Positions 1 to 9,599 of a stretch of DNA of 64,000 bases are shown here, piece by piece. The notes below the pieces were generated by a model. That model was given only the letters and a program-made list of their open reading frames with translations. It ran no database searches and had not been told where the DNA came from. Position numbers and translations under genes: made by a program. The stretch comes from Eubacteriales bacterium (GTDB taxonomy: Bacteria; Bacillota; Clostridia; Lachnospirales; Lachnospiraceae). The stretch's first letter is position 1; every line of letters begins with the position of its first letter. The stretch covers positions 1 through 64,000 of the forward strand of contig JAUNOP010000004.1 of NCBI GenBank assembly GCA_030537135.1, read 5' to 3'.

Positions 1-256
1 GCCAGGGGGAGATGAGCTGACACCTACGCCGACGCCGGGAGAAACAGAACTGACACCTACGCCGGTCCCAGGGATAAATGGAAATAATTCAGGAACCGGA
101 AACAGTACAGGCGGAAGCACCGGAAGCGGAACCGCCGCACAGGGAACCGGAGTGCAGACAGGGGATGAAACGAACATTGCTTTCTGGCTGTTTGTGCTTG
201 CTTCTTCTGCTGTATGTACGGCTGGTATGATACTTCGCCGCAAACGTGCAGCCTGA
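1..256 (+). CDS. C-terminal end of a sortase-anchored surface protein (partial)
   Basis: The gene enters from the left edge; base 2 opens the first full codon and the stop is TGA at 254-256. About 84 residues are visible. They start with a TPTP proline/threonine stretch (ELTPTPTPGE, then ELTPTPVPG), continue as a Gly/Ser/Asn/Thr-rich spacer, and end in a cell-wall sorting signal: VQTGDE, a hydrophobic segment (IAFWLFVLASSAVCTAGMIL) and the basic tail RRKRAA. This order is the known layout of sortase substrates, with a relaxed xQTGD motif in place of LPXTG, as is usual in Clostridia. The function of the missing N-terminal part cannot be read. No sortase gene lies in this window. Confidence 0.75.
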   Translation, partial: PGGDELTPTPTPGETELTPTPVPGINGNNSGTGNSTGGSTGSGTAAQGTGVQTGDETNIAFWLFVLASSAVCTAGMILRRKRAA

Positions 257-343
257 AGGAAGGCTGCGCCGAAACAGGGGCTTTGGCAATAATCAACAAT
301 AATGGGAACTCAGCAGGGACAGGCATATCCATTTCTGAAATCA

Positions 344-378
344 CAGGGCAGCATAAGACTAAAACATGCTGCCCTTCT
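344..378 (+). terminator. Hairpin after the surface-protein gene
   Basis: Arms AGGGCAGCAT (345-354) and ATGCTGCCCT (365-374) pair perfectly around a 10-nt loop. The following bases are TCTATG, so the T-run is weak. It may end the surface-protein transcript or act as an RNA structure in the leader of the next gene. Confidence 0.5.
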
Positions 379-455
379 ATGTGATGGGACAAACTGCCAA
401 AGACAGAGAAAGTGCAATGCACAGAAGCAGACAGAGGAGAAAGTGTACAGGAATT

Positions 456-1055
456 ATGGCAGGAAAGCAAAAAAAAGGCCGCCAGGCCTATTTAAATGAT
501 ATAAAAATCAATGAAAATGGACAGTATGTATATCAGGGAACGTATTATATCTGGAATGAGGAGAAGAAAAGCCGAAAGCGAGCGCTGGGCGAGCTATGGG
601 CGAGCTGTATGGTCATGCTGGCTGCAGCCGTGGGAGCAGGCTGTCTTCCAGTGCCGGGAGTGGGAAACTGCGTCTATGTGCTGGCGCCATATGTGGCTCA
701 GATAATGGCTGTGGTCAGCGTATGCTGGGCACTTGCAAGACTCAGCGCAGGGGGAAATCCGCTCAGAGAATACGTCTATCTTGCTACAATGGATAAGCTT
801 CCGAAGAGAACTGCTTTGACAGCTGTCTTTGCGGCTGCTGCGGCTGTGGGAGAAGGAATTTATGTAATAAAAAACACAATTCAGGAAAAAATAGGAATAA
901 TTATTTTGTTTATATTCCTGGAAATTGCAGCTCTGGCAGCAGCAGGAATCATGAGCTTTTTACTATCAGCCAATATTATACAAAAATGGAACAATAAAAA
1001 ATTGACAAAAAACGCGGAAGCAGTTATAATGAATAACACAAAAGAAAAAAGTTGA
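456..1055 (+). CDS. Unknown multi-pass membrane protein
   Basis: This encodes 199 residues when started at the ATG at 456 ([12 protein letters not shown]), which has GAGGAGA some 15 bases upstream. An earlier in-frame ATG at 366 would add 30 residues that look like non-coding sequence. The N-terminal 45 residues are polar and basic. Four hydrophobic stretches follow, around residues 50-75, 78-102, 120-140 and 147-175, then a short Lys/Asn-rich tail. I recognise no family. It sits 112 bases before the peptide-binding protein on the same strand, but no shared transcript can be shown. Confidence 0.6.
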   Translation: MAGKQKKGRQAYLNDIKINENGQYVYQGTYYIWNEEKKSRKRALGELWASCMVMLAAAVGAGCLPVPGVGNCVYVLAPYVAQIMAVVSVCWALARLSAGGNPLREYVYLATMDKLPKRTALTAVFAAAAAVGEGIYVIKNTIQEKIGIIILFIFLEIAALAAAGIMSFLLSANIIQKWNNKKLTKNAEAVIMNNTKEKS

Positions 1056-1167
1056 GACGGCAATGGAGCCAAAGGGGGGATATCCCCCCTTTATGCTTGT
1101 ATGTACAAGCATAAATTTCACATTGTTTGTCTGTTCTTTTTTAATAAAAAGAAGGAGGAATCAAAAC

Positions 1168-3555
1168 ATGAAGTTAAGAAAAGTGCTGGCGCTTACTTTG
1201 GCAGCAGGAATGACTCTGAGCCTGCCGATGAGCGCATTTGCAGATGATGCTTCTGAGGAGACTGCTGTGGAAGCGTCCGAGGAAGCAGCAGATGACGCTT
1301 CTGAAGAGACTGCTGTGGAAGCGTCTGAGGAAGCAGCAGAAGATACTTCTGAGGAAGCAGCAGAAGAAGGAGAAGCAGAGGCAGAGGCAGCTCCCACGCA
1401 GGAGACTTCTGACGGACAGACTCTGGTAGCGTCCAACAACCATTTTGAAAACAAATTTTCCCCGTTTTTTGCACAAAGCGGAGAGGATCAGGACATTGTT
1501 GAATTAACACAGCTTATGCTTCTCTACACAGACCGTGTTGGCGCAGTCGTGGAGAAGGGAATTGATGGAGAGACCCGCTCCTATAATGGAACCGACTATA
1601 CCTATTATGGACCATCCAACCTGGAAATCACAGAGAACGAGGATGGCACAGTTTATTATGACTTTACCTTAAGAGATGACCTGACATTCTCTGACGGTAC
1701 TCCGATTGATATTGACGACGTAATTTTCAGTATGTATGTGCTGGCAGACCCGACCTATGATGGTTCTACAACTCTGTACAGCGAGCCAATCCTGGGCATG
1801 GAGGAATATCGCTCTGGTATGGCTACACTTTCCTCTCTGCTTGCAGCAGCTGGCGAGGAAAATACAGATTTCAGCCTTTGGACAGAAGAGCAGCAGAGCG
1901 CTTTCTGGGATGCAGTGAATGAGGGTGGAACCACCTTTGCACAGGAAATCGTAGATTACTGTGTATCAGCCGAGATGTGCGAGGAGGGAGAGGTATCCAA
2001 GGCAGCCGCTAACTGGGGCTTTGCAGACCTGGCAGAGGATGCCACGGCAAAGGATTTCTTCCTGGCAATCGGTGACAACTATGAATGGAATTTCTCAGCA
2101 ATGGAAGCAGAGACAGCTGGAAGCGCGCTCTCTGATTTGATTTCTGAGGATGTTTATAATTACTCTACAGTAGGTGTGGAGACCGGTGAATCAGCTGATC
2201 ACATTGAAGGTATTCAGCGTACCGGTGATTATAGTATGCGCGTGGTGGCAAAGGAGGTTTCAGCGAACCTGATTTATCAGCTGACTTTGTCTATTGCTCC
2301 TCTGCACTACTATGGCGATGAAGCGCTTTATGATTATGAAAATAATAAATTCGGTTTTGAGAAGGGTGATCTGTCTGCTGTCCGTGCAAAGACAACCCAG
2401 CCTCTGGGCGCAGGTGCCTATACCTTTAAGGAATATTCAAACGGTACTGTTTACCTGGAAGCTAATCCGACCTACTTCAAGGGCGAGCCGAAGATTAAAT
2501 ATCTGAACTTCCTGGAGACGCTTGAGGATGACAAGACTGTTGGTATTGAGGCAGGAACCATTGATATCGGCGATCCATCCTATTCCGGAGAAGTTCGCAA
2601 GCAGATTACAGAGTATAATGGCGGCAGCGAGGAGCTGGACGGCGATGTTGTTACCATCAAGCTGTATGATTTCCTGGGCTATGGCTATATTGCCCTGAGC
2701 GCAGACAATGTAAAGGTAGGAGATGACCCTGCATCCGACGCTTCCAAGGATCTGCGCAAAGCCATTGCAACGGTTCTGGCTGCTTATCGTGATGAGTCTA
2801 TTGACTCCTACTATGGAGACACTGCATCGATTGTGAACTATCCGATTTCCAATACCTCATGGGCAGCTCCTCAGGTGACAGACGATGGCTATACGGTTGC
2901 TTACTCTGTGGATGTAGAGGGAAATCCGATTTACACAGAGGGCATGAGTGCAGAGGATAAGTATGCAGCAGCTCTTCAGGCAGCACTGGGCTACTTTGAG
3001 GCAGCAGGCTATACTGTAGAAGACGGCAAGCTGACAGCTGCTCCAGAAGGCGCTAAGCTTGAGTATCAGATTAACATTGGCGCAAACGGTTCTGGAGATC
3101 ATCCGTCCTTCCTGCTTCTGAAGAATGCAGCTGATGCACTGGAGACCATTGGCTTTACTTTGAACGTAAATGATATTGCGACAGCTTCTGAGCTGTATCA
3201 GACCTATCAGTCAGGCGTTGCTGAAGGCTGGTGCGCAGCATGGCAGGCAACTCCGGATCCGGATATGTATCAGCTGTATCACAGCAAGGGTTCTACAAAC
3301 TACTACTGCATCGATGATCCGGAGCTGGATGATCTGATTGTAGGCGGACGTCAGTCCACAGACCAGGAATACCGCAAGACACTGTATAAGGCTGCAATGG
3401 ATATTATCATGGACTGGGGCGTTGAGATTCCGATCTATCAGAGAAGCGAGTGCTATATTTTCTCTACAGAGCGTGTAAATGTCAGCACCATTACACCGGA
3501 TATGACTCCATATTGGGATTGGATGAGTGAGGTTGAGACACTGGAGATGAACTAA
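1168..3555 (+). CDS. Peptide ABC transporter substrate-binding protein (OppA/SBP family 5)
   Basis: This 795-residue exported protein should capture oligopeptides for the permease and ATPases downstream. The start is ATG 1168, behind AAGGAGGAA; an upstream in-frame ATG at 1063 lacks such a site. A signal peptide ([19 protein letters not shown], cleavage near AFA/DD) is followed by an acidic low-complexity stretch at residues 24-70 built on repeats of ASEEAADD and SEETAVEA. There is no lipobox cysteine, so anchoring is unclear; many Firmicute homologues are lipoproteins. The family body is visible as [18 protein letters not shown], a hallmark of SBP family 5, and later [18 protein letters not shown]. 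It is longer than the usual 530-600 residues, partly from an insert near residues 215-330. A strong terminator follows, separating it from the permease genes. Confidence 0.9.
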   Translation: MKLRKVLALTLAAGMTLSLPMSAFADDASEETAVEASEEAADDASEETAVEASEEAAEDTSEEAAEEGEAEAEAAPTQETSDGQTLVASNNHFENKFSPFFAQSGEDQDIVELTQLMLLYTDRVGAVVEKGIDGETRSYNGTDYTYYGPSNLEITENEDGTVYYDFTLRDDLTFSDGTPIDIDDVIFSMYVLADPTYDGSTTLYSEPILGMEEYRSGMATLSSLLAAAGEENTDFSLWTEEQQSAFWDAVNEGGTTFAQEIVDYCVSAEMCEEGEVSKAAANWGFADLAEDATAKDFFLAIGDNYEWNFSAMEAETAGSALSDLISEDVYNYSTVGVETGESADHIEGIQRTGDYSMRVVAKEVSANLIYQLTLSIAPLHYYGDEALYDYENNKFGFEKGDLSAVRAKTTQPLGAGAYTFKEYSNGTVYLEANPTYFKGEPKIKYLNFLETLEDDKTVGIEAGTIDIGDPSYSGEVRKQITEYNGGSEELDGDVVTIKLYDFLGYGYIALSADNVKVGDDPASDASKDLRKAIATVLAAYRDESIDSYYGDTASIVNYPISNTSWAAPQVTDDGYTVAYSVDVEGNPIYTEGMSAEDKYAAALQAALGYFEAAGYTVEDGKLTAAPEGAKLEYQINIGANGSGDHPSFLLLKNAADALETIGFTLNVNDIATASELYQTYQSGVAEGWCAAWQATPDPDMYQLYHSKGSTNYYCIDDPELDDLIVGGRQSTDQEYRKTLYKAAMDIIMDWGVEIPIYQRSECYIFSTERVNVSTITPDMTPYWDWMSEVETLEMN

Positions 3556-3570
3556 CAAATCCTCGCGCGC

Positions 3571-3600
3571 AAAAAGGGGCTGCGGCTGCAGCCCCTTTTT
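3571..3600 (+). terminator. Intrinsic terminator after the peptide-binding protein
   Basis: An 8-bp GC-rich stem, GGGGCTGC (3576-3583) with GCAGCCCC (3588-3595), closes on a 4-nt loop and is followed by TTTTT; AAAAA precedes it. It lies between the binding protein and the permease genes, so read-through probably sets the usual excess of binding protein over permease. Confidence 0.9.
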
Positions 3601-3780
3601 GCAATTAGAAGCCGTCATATGGGCATCATGCTTTTGACGCAGGGTTAATCCTTCAGGGCATGAACACACATGTGACGACAAAGCACAGGAGCAATCCTTA
3701 ATTGCGAATGTGCATAAGTAAATCGGGCAGGAGTCAGCCTGTTCGATTGCATGCGTGTGATTTGAATAGGAGGATTTGTT

Positions 3781-4767
3781 ATGAAGAAATTTATTGCCAA
3801 GAGAGTCATGTTTTCTGTGATGATTCTTTTCTGCGTTTCTTTTATTATTTATGCGCTGATGCGCTGTCTTCCCGGCTCCTTTGTGGAGAATATGGCGATG
3901 ACCCTTTCCCAGGCACCCGGAGCCAAGCCCTATGAGGAGTGGCTGGCACAGTTGAATGCCAATTATGGAATGGACAAGGGAATCATTCCAGGGTATTTTG
4001 TATGGCTCAGCGACGCTATCCGCGGCGATTTCGGAGAGAGCTGGAAATATATTGTTCCTGTGACAGAGAAATTCCGCGAGGTTATCTGGCTCTCCTTTGC
4101 AATGGGAGGAATTGCCTTTATTTTGGAGCTTGTGATAGCCATTCCCCTGGGAGTGATCGCCGCCACAAAGCAGTATTCCAAGATAGATTATGGTATTACA
4201 GCAGGCGCTCTGGTAGGTATATCCCTTCCAACCTTTTTCTTTGCCACCCTTTTAAAGCTCCTTTTTTCTGTAAAGCTTGGATGGTTTGATTTGTATGGTC
4301 TGGTGGGCCGCAACTATGCGCAGCTTGACAGTATGGGGCAGTTCCTTGACAAGGCAAATCATCTGGTGCTGCCGATTGCCACGATTGTTATTGTTTCGGT
4401 TGGTTCTCTTATGCGCTACACACGAACCAATATGCTGGAGGTTCTGAATTCTGACTATATTCGTACTGCGAGAGCAAAGGGATTGAGTGAAAATAAGGTT
4501 ATTTATCATCATGCATTCCGCAATACCCTGATTCCGCTTGTGACAATTATCGGCGGTTCCCTGCCGGGACTCTTTTCAGGAGCTTTGATTACAGAAACAT
4601 TGTTTTCCATTCCTGGTATTGGCTACACCTCCTATCAGGCGATGATTGCCGGAGATATTCCATTCTGTATGTTTTATATGACCTTCCTTGCTGTTTTGAC
4701 GCTGGCAAGCAACCTGATAGCAGATATTCTGTATGCTGTGGTAGACCCGCGCGTGCGCATTTCTTAG
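3781..4767 (+). CDS. Peptide ABC transporter permease, OppB/DppB type
   Basis: This 328-residue inner-membrane subunit belongs to the peptide importer. The start ATG 3781 follows GGAGGATTTGTT. The N-terminal helix (VMFSVMILFCVSFIIYALM) is followed by a periplasm-type loop and five more hydrophobic segments. The cytoplasmic coupling helix appears as YIRTARAKGLSENKVIYHHA, the EAA loop that contacts the ATPases. Length and order match DppB. The next permease gene begins 15 bases after its stop, so the two are co-transcribed. Substrate range (di- or oligopeptide) cannot be told from the sequence. Confidence 0.92.
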   Translation: MKKFIAKRVMFSVMILFCVSFIIYALMRCLPGSFVENMAMTLSQAPGAKPYEEWLAQLNANYGMDKGIIPGYFVWLSDAIRGDFGESWKYIVPVTEKFREVIWLSFAMGGIAFILELVIAIPLGVIAATKQYSKIDYGITAGALVGISLPTFFFATLLKLLFSVKLGWFDLYGLVGRNYAQLDSMGQFLDKANHLVLPIATIVIVSVGSLMRYTRTNMLEVLNSDYIRTARAKGLSENKVIYHHAFRNTLIPLVTIIGGSLPGLFSGALITETLFSIPGIGYTSYQAMIAGDIPFCMFYMTFLAVLTLASNLIADILYAVVDPRVRIS

Positions 4768-4782
4768 AAAGGAGAGGCAGAT

Positions 4783-6441
4783 ATGAGTGATGATATGAAA
4801 AAATTAAAAAATTTGTCTTCTCTGGACAATGACCGTCCGCTTCACATGCAGGATGTAACGAGAAAGGCCAAAGAGCAGCCTGCAAAGGCAGTCGCAGAGG
4901 ATGCAGACAAGGGTGGTTCAGGAGAAAAGCCAGGCGGAGAGGAAGAATTCTCTCTGAATGATGACCGCCGTGTAAAGGTTCTGTCTCCAGGTGCCCTGGT
5001 TGTCAAGCGCTTTTTCAGAAACCAGCTGGCTGTTCTGGGTATGATTATGCTGATAGCGATGTTTGTTTTTTCCTTTGTTGGCGGGCTTATCAGTCCCTAT
5101 GGAGAGGATGAACAGTTCTATACCTATGAGTATATGGACAAGGATTATGCTGGAGTGGTACACAATGACGAGCTGCGCTACACAACAGCAGAGGGCAAGG
5201 AATTTGGAAGCCTTCTGCAGGCAAAGCTTATGCTTGCCAGAAACAAGGGTGAGACCAGCTTTACAGATAAGGATGTAACCTATGAATTTTTGGCAGAGGG
5301 AGAAGAATTTCTCTCCATCACAGCAGACGGTGAACCCTTTGCAGTGGCAAGCAAGGACATTATAACCTCTATTGGGGAGGAGCTTTCCTTTGATGTAAAA
5401 TTCGGCGCTCTGAAGGCCAGGGAGATGGAAGAGACCTCCTTTGAGGCTGATGGAGAAGAGTATACTCTGGATGAAGAGGGCAATATTCTCAAGGGGTCTG
5501 ATATTGTGGGAACTGTGAGCCGCTTTGTGGTGCAGCCTGCAAAGAATGGAACTGTCTTTCCGGATGACTTTAAGGAGGCAGTTGCAGCTGCTATTGCAGA
5601 GGATGCGACAGAGTTTACCTGTACAGGAAGCGATGGAGAGGAAAAGGCGTTTAAGATTTCCTATAAGCCAGATACAGACAGCTGGATTGTAAAGCAGCAT
5701 GAACAGACCTATGTGTATGACCGCTACTCCAAGCCCTCCAAAAAGCACTGGCTGGGTACGGATGTGAATGGTATGGATATGCTCACACGTCTGATGTATG
5801 GAGGCAGAGTATCTCTGATTATTGGATTTATTGTTGTGGTGATTGAGTCTGTTATCGGTGTTATCCTGGGCGGTATTGCCGGGTATTTTGGCAAATGGAT
5901 CGATAACCTGATTATGCGTGTGGTGGATGTCTTCTACTGTATTCCATCTACTCCGCTTATCATTATTATCGGTGCTGCCATGGATGCCATGCAGGTGGAC
6001 CCGCAGATTCGTATGCTGTACCTGATGCTGATTCTGGGATTTTTGGGATGGCCGTCCATCACCCGTCTGGTGCGCGGACAGATTCTCTCTCTTCGTGAGC
6101 AGGAGTTTATGACAGCAACAGAGGCCTGCGGAATCAGCGTATCCAGACGTATTTTCAAGCATTTGATACCAAATGTAATCCCGCAGCTCATTGTCACCTG
6201 TACGATGAGTCTTGGCTCTACAATTATTATGGAAGCGACATTGTCCTTCCTGGGACTTGGTGTAAAGTTCCCGTTTGCTTCCTGGGGCAATATTATCAAC
6301 GATGTAAACAATGCCTATGTAATGACACACTACTGGTTTATCTGGATTCCTGCTGGTGTGTGCCTTTTGATTACAGTACTTGGCTTTAACTTTGTAGGCG
6401 ATGGTCTCAGGGATGCCTTTGACCCGAAAATGAAACGGTAA
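4783..6441 (+). CDS. Peptide ABC transporter permease, OppC/DppC type, with a large external insert
   Basis: This second permease has 552 residues against roughly 300 in typical OppC. The start ATG 4783 sits behind AAAGGAGAGG. The N-terminal 78 residues are polar and cytoplasmic, and TM1 covers about 81-102. Residues 108-320 form a soluble, acidic, beta-rich region that standard OppC lacks. After it the family sequence resumes with HWLGTDVNGMDMLTRLMYGG, normally found near residue 70-100. Five further membrane segments and the EAA loop (MTATEACGISVSRRIFKHL) follow. By topology the insert lies outside the membrane. Residues 160-290 show loosely repeated units (EFLAEGEEFLSI, SFEADGEEYTLD, EFTCTGSDGEEKAF). 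The insert's role is unknown; it could help dock the unusually large binding protein. Confidence 0.9.
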   Translation: MSDDMKKLKNLSSLDNDRPLHMQDVTRKAKEQPAKAVAEDADKGGSGEKPGGEEEFSLNDDRRVKVLSPGALVVKRFFRNQLAVLGMIMLIAMFVFSFVGGLISPYGEDEQFYTYEYMDKDYAGVVHNDELRYTTAEGKEFGSLLQAKLMLARNKGETSFTDKDVTYEFLAEGEEFLSITADGEPFAVASKDIITSIGEELSFDVKFGALKAREMEETSFEADGEEYTLDEEGNILKGSDIVGTVSRFVVQPAKNGTVFPDDFKEAVAAAIAEDATEFTCTGSDGEEKAFKISYKPDTDSWIVKQHEQTYVYDRYSKPSKKHWLGTDVNGMDMLTRLMYGGRVSLIIGFIVVVIESVIGVILGGIAGYFGKWIDNLIMRVVDVFYCIPSTPLIIIIGAAMDAMQVDPQIRMLYLMLILGFLGWPSITRLVRGQILSLREQEFMTATEACGISVSRRIFKHLIPNVIPQLIVTCTMSLGSTIIMEATLSFLGLGVKFPFASWGNIINDVNNAYVMTHYWFIWIPAGVCLLITVLGFNFVGDGLRDAFDPKMKR

Positions 6442-6455
6442 GGGAGGAAGAGAAT

Positions 6456-7598
6456 ATGGCAAAGAAAAATGCACAGGGCTATCTGTCAGCCAAAGAATCC
6501 CGCCGGATTTCAAAGGAAAACCGCCGGATTACAAATGAACTTGAGAAAAAGCGCAAGCGCAAAAATGTGCCGGAATCCGAATATCTGACTACAATGCACG
6601 ACAGCAAAAACGCTGTGGAATTTGACAACCTGCACACCTATTTCTTCACAGACGCAGGAACTGTCAAGAGTGTGGACGGCGTGAGCTTTGAGGTGCCGAT
6701 TGGCAAGACCGTAGGTGTGGTTGGAGAGTCTGGCTGCGGAAAATCCGTGACAAGCCTTTCTCTGATGCAGCTCATTCAGCGTCCGCAGGGACAGATTGTG
6801 GAAGGAGAAATCAGGCTGAATCTGGGAGATAAGGCGTATGACATTACTAAAACGCCGCAGGAAAGGATGCAGTCTCTGAGGGGCAATTATGTGTCTATGA
6901 TTTTCCAGGAGCCAATGACATCCTTAAATCCGGTATTCCGCATTGGCGCACAGGTGGATGAGGTTATTGCGCTCCATGACGGAGACGGCAAGAGCAAGGA
7001 AGCGGTAAAGAAGAGAACCATTGAGCTTCTGGAAATGGTTGGAATCGCCAACAGCGAGGGCGTGTACAAGATGTTTCCGCACGAGCTTTCCGGTGGTATG
7101 CGTCAGCGTGTTATGATTGCCATGGCTCTTGCCTGCAATCCGAAGATCATCATTGCAGATGAGCCGACAACAGCCTTAGATGTGACGATTCAGGCGCAGA
7201 TTCTGGACCTTCTGCGTCAGCTTAAGAACAAGATTAATTCTTCCATTATGCTGATTACCCATGACCTGGGCGTGATTGCAGAGATGGCAGATTATGTGGT
7301 AGTTATGTATGCAGGAAGGGTTGTGGAGAAGGGAACCGCAGAGGAGATTTTTGAGCATCCTTCACATCCCTATACCATAGGCCTTATGGCGTCAAAGCCT
7401 GTGGTAGGAAGGCAGGTAGATAAGCTCTACTCCATTCCGGGCAAGGTGCCGAATCCGATTAATATGCCGAATTATTGTTACTTTAAGGATCGCTGCGAGA
7501 TGTGTGTAGACAAGTGCAGCGGCGCTTATCCAAAGGAAATCAGCCTGAGCGCTACGCACAAGGTGAGCTGCTACCGATATGAGAAGGAGGGAAGATAG
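6456..7598 (+). CDS. Peptide ABC transporter ATPase, OppD/DppD type
   Basis: This 380-residue ATPase powers the peptide importer. ATG 6456 follows AGGGAGG. An unusual basic N-terminal extension (about residues 1-50, rich in Lys/Arg) precedes the ABC domain. Walker A is GESGCGKSV, the signature is LSGGMRQRVMIAMAL, Walker B is IIIADEPTTALD, and the H-loop is LITHDLG. The C-terminal OppD extension contains the cysteine cluster CYFKDRCEMCVDKC, which in this family can bind an iron-sulfur cluster. The gene abuts the next ATPase, with no base between stop and start, as expected for subunits of one heterodimer. Confidence 0.93.
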   Translation: MAKKNAQGYLSAKESRRISKENRRITNELEKKRKRKNVPESEYLTTMHDSKNAVEFDNLHTYFFTDAGTVKSVDGVSFEVPIGKTVGVVGESGCGKSVTSLSLMQLIQRPQGQIVEGEIRLNLGDKAYDITKTPQERMQSLRGNYVSMIFQEPMTSLNPVFRIGAQVDEVIALHDGDGKSKEAVKKRTIELLEMVGIANSEGVYKMFPHELSGGMRQRVMIAMALACNPKIIIADEPTTALDVTIQAQILDLLRQLKNKINSSIMLITHDLGVIAEMADYVVVMYAGRVVEKGTAEEIFEHPSHPYTIGLMASKPVVGRQVDKLYSIPGKVPNPINMPNYCYFKDRCEMCVDKCSGAYPKEISLSATHKVSCYRYEKEGR

Positions 7599-8621
7599 AT
7601 GGCAATGCAGGAACATTCAGCAGGTGCTGTACAGGGCTCCATCCAGTATGACCCGCAGTATATTCTGATGGTGAACAATCTGAAAAAGTATTTTCCCATA
7701 AAGGGTGGTATGCTTTCCCGTACTGTAGGTCATGTAAAGGCAGTGGACGGCGTTACCTTTAATCTGAAGCGCGGAACTACAATGGGTCTGGTTGGGGAGT
7801 CCGGCTGTGGCAAGACAACCACAGGACGTACCATTCTCCGGCTTTCCGGGGACAAGACAGGGGGAGACGTTCTGTTCAACGGTCAGGAAGTATATGATTT
7901 GTCCAAGAGCGAGCTTCGTAAGCTTCGCACAAAAATGCAGATTATTTTCCAGGATCCTTTTTCCAGCCTCTCACCGAGGCTTCCGGTAGGAGAGATTATC
8001 GGAGAGGCTGTGAGAGAGCATAATCTGGTTCCAAAGGAACAATTCAATGATTATGTAAACCAGGTTATGGATAACTGTGGACTGCAGTCCTTTCACAAAG
8101 ATCGCTATCCGCATGAATTCTCAGGCGGACAGCGCCAGCGTATCTGCATTGCCCGCGCGCTTGCACTGAATCCAGAGTTTGTTGTCTGTGATGAGCCGGT
8201 ATCAGCGCTGGATGTGTCGATTCAGGCACAGATTATCAATCTTCTGAAGGAGCTGCAGGAGAAATATTCTCTTACCTATTTGTTTATTTCTCATGATTTG
8301 TCGGTTGTGGAGCATATCTCGGATGCTGTTGGCGTTATGTATCTGGGAAATCTGGTAGAATACGGAGACACAGAGGACATTTTCAAAAATCCGCTGCATC
8401 CTTACACAAAGGCTCTGTTCTCGGCGATTCCGATTCCAGATCCAAAGGCAAAGATGAAGAGGATTGTACTGGAAGGCTCCATACCTTCTCCTGCCAATCC
8501 GCCAAAGGGCTGCAAGTTCCATACACGCTGTGCATATTGCACGGCAAGATGCAAGGAGGAGGCTCCTGTGCAGCGTGAGATAGAACCAGGGCACTATGTG
8601 GTATGTCATCTTTATGACTAA
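7599..8621 (+). CDS. Peptide ABC transporter ATPase, OppF/DppF type
   Basis: This 340-residue partner ATPase has Walker [11 protein letters not shown]-loop [13 protein letters not shown], signature [15 protein letters not shown], Walker [13 protein letters not shown] and H-loop FISHDLS. The C-terminal extension carries [14 protein letters not shown], the cysteine motif typical of OppF. The ATG at 7599 directly follows the previous stop, with AGAAGGAGGGAAG upstream. It is the last gene of the importer; a promoter for the next unit begins about 60 bases downstream. No clear terminator separates the two. Confidence 0.93.
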   Translation: MAMQEHSAGAVQGSIQYDPQYILMVNNLKKYFPIKGGMLSRTVGHVKAVDGVTFNLKRGTTMGLVGESGCGKTTTGRTILRLSGDKTGGDVLFNGQEVYDLSKSELRKLRTKMQIIFQDPFSSLSPRLPVGEIIGEAVREHNLVPKEQFNDYVNQVMDNCGLQSFHKDRYPHEFSGGQRQRICIARALALNPEFVVCDEPVSALDVSIQAQIINLLKELQEKYSLTYLFISHDLSVVEHISDAVGVMYLGNLVEYGDTEDIFKNPLHPYTKALFSAIPIPDPKAKMKRIVLEGSIPSPANPPKGCKFHTRCAYCTARCKEEAPVQREIEPGHYVVCHLYD

Positions 8622-8684
8622 GAGCTGTTATGCTCACAGCAGCACTAAGAGCCAAAACTTTCCCTCTGAGGAAAAATCTTACTG

Positions 8685-8714
8685 TTGAAAACCATGAGCA
8701 GTATTTGGTATAAT
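8685..8714 (+). promoter_or_regulatory. Sigma-A-type promoter
   Basis: TTGAAA at 8685-8690 and a consensus TATAAT at 8709-8714 are separated by 18 bases. Transcription from about 8721 would give a leader of roughly 220 nt before the ATG at 8941. Confidence 0.6.
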
Positions 8715-8735
8715 AAATAGAAATAGTTGGTGATA

Positions 8736-8816
8736 AAATCGTGCCTGAAAATGACAGAAATAAGTTTTCAGACACGATTTCTTATCATACAGGAAATTTT
8801 GGTTTCTGTATGATAA
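8736..8816 (+). ncRNA. Two tandem hairpins in a long leader
   Basis: Hairpin 1 pairs 8736-8751 with 8765-8780, 16-nt arms with one mismatch (arm starts AAATCGTGCC). Hairpin 2 starts two bases later: TTATCATACAG (8782-8792) pairs with CTGTATGATAA (8806-8816). Neither is followed by a proper T-run, so they do not look like ordinary terminators. They lie just downstream of a promoter and about 125 nt before the next gene. They may form a structured 5' leader, a processed RNA, or a small palindromic insertion. I recognise no riboswitch family. Confidence 0.45.
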
Positions 8817-8940
8817 AAATTCTCCAGGGGATGTGCAGCCGCGTGAAGAGGAAAATGCTGTGTATGCAGCCCCGCTCGGCCGGGAATGTGCTGAAAGTAC
8901 ATTCCTTGTTCACATATAAAGAAGGGATGGCAGACAGAAC

Positions 8941-9264
8941 ATGGAAAGAAAACAAAGATTCCGAGAAGATTATCTTAATGACGCAGCAGAAGAGGACACA
9001 GAGGATGACGGGCGCACGATTGCTGATATGAGTCAGGTATCCAGAGACAGTCTCTTAGGCACCTGGCATCAAAAACAGGCAGACGCCCCCGGAGAGGCTT
9101 TCCGTGGGCCTGACAAGGAGGAGCATCCTTGGGAGAATTCTTCATTTTCCAGAAAAGAACAGTGGATGTATGCTCTCGGCGCGCTGAAGGCAGCTCTGCT
9201 TATTGGGCTTGTGTACCTTGGGGGACTTGGGCTTTTGATTGCACTGCTGCTGCTTTTCTGGTAA
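8941..9264 (+). CDS. Small membrane protein of unknown function
   Basis: This encodes 107 residues. The first 75 are highly charged and soluble (acidic EEDTEDDG, then DKEEHPWENSSF). One or two hydrophobic segments close the protein (YALGALKAALLIGLVYLGGL and GLLIALLLLFW), so it is tail-anchored with a cytoplasmic head. The start ATG 8941 is about 14 bases behind GAAGGGA, a loose spacing. A terminator follows at 9313. I recognise no family; the charged head and C-terminal membrane anchor are all that can be said. Confidence 0.6.
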   Translation: MERKQRFREDYLNDAAEEDTEDDGRTIADMSQVSRDSLLGTWHQKQADAPGEAFRGPDKEEHPWENSSFSRKEQWMYALGALKAALLIGLVYLGGLGLLIALLLLFW

Positions 9265-9312
9265 AAAGTAAGTATAAGAAAAAGCAGAAAAAAGAGAATG
9301 AAATAGACAAGG

Positions 9313-9353
9313 AAGCCTTATAAGCACTAAAGTACTGTGCTATAGGGCTTTTA
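9313..9353 (+). terminator. Intrinsic terminator after the small membrane protein
   Basis: AAGCCTTATAAGCAC pairs imperfectly with GTGCTATAGGGCTT and is followed by TTTT (9349-9352). The remaining bases up to 9599 are AT-rich. A TATAAT at 9447-9452 has no convincing -35 box; I see no other gene there. Confidence 0.7.
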
Positions 9354-9599
9354 AAAATTTTACGAATATTAAAAGAACGAAAAAACTGCAAAAATCAGGG
9401 TAAATCAGGTAAGAATTTTAGGGTATAAAATAATTTCTTTCTTTTTTATAATATTTTTATAAAATCGGACGAGGATAACAGAGGAAATTTGGTTGTTTTT
9501 CAGAAGAACATGGGGCATCTGATGAAGAAAACGATTTCGGGAGGACGACTGAAGAAGAGGTTATGTGTCTGAAAGTAGAAAGAAGGAGGGAAACGTGCT

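Noticed and set aside
1161..1510. Several minus-strand and shifted frames over the start of the peptide-binding protein
   Set aside because: They are created by the repetitive GAGGAAGCAGC-type sequence encoding the acidic tail; translations are low-complexity Ser/Ala or Leu strings.
4918..6513. A 531-codon open frame on the minus strand, opposite the OppC-type gene
   Set aside because: It lies wholly antisense to a well-supported permease, has His/Cys/Ser-rich composition with no domain pattern, and has no ribosome-binding site. It is an effect of the codon use of the plus-strand gene.
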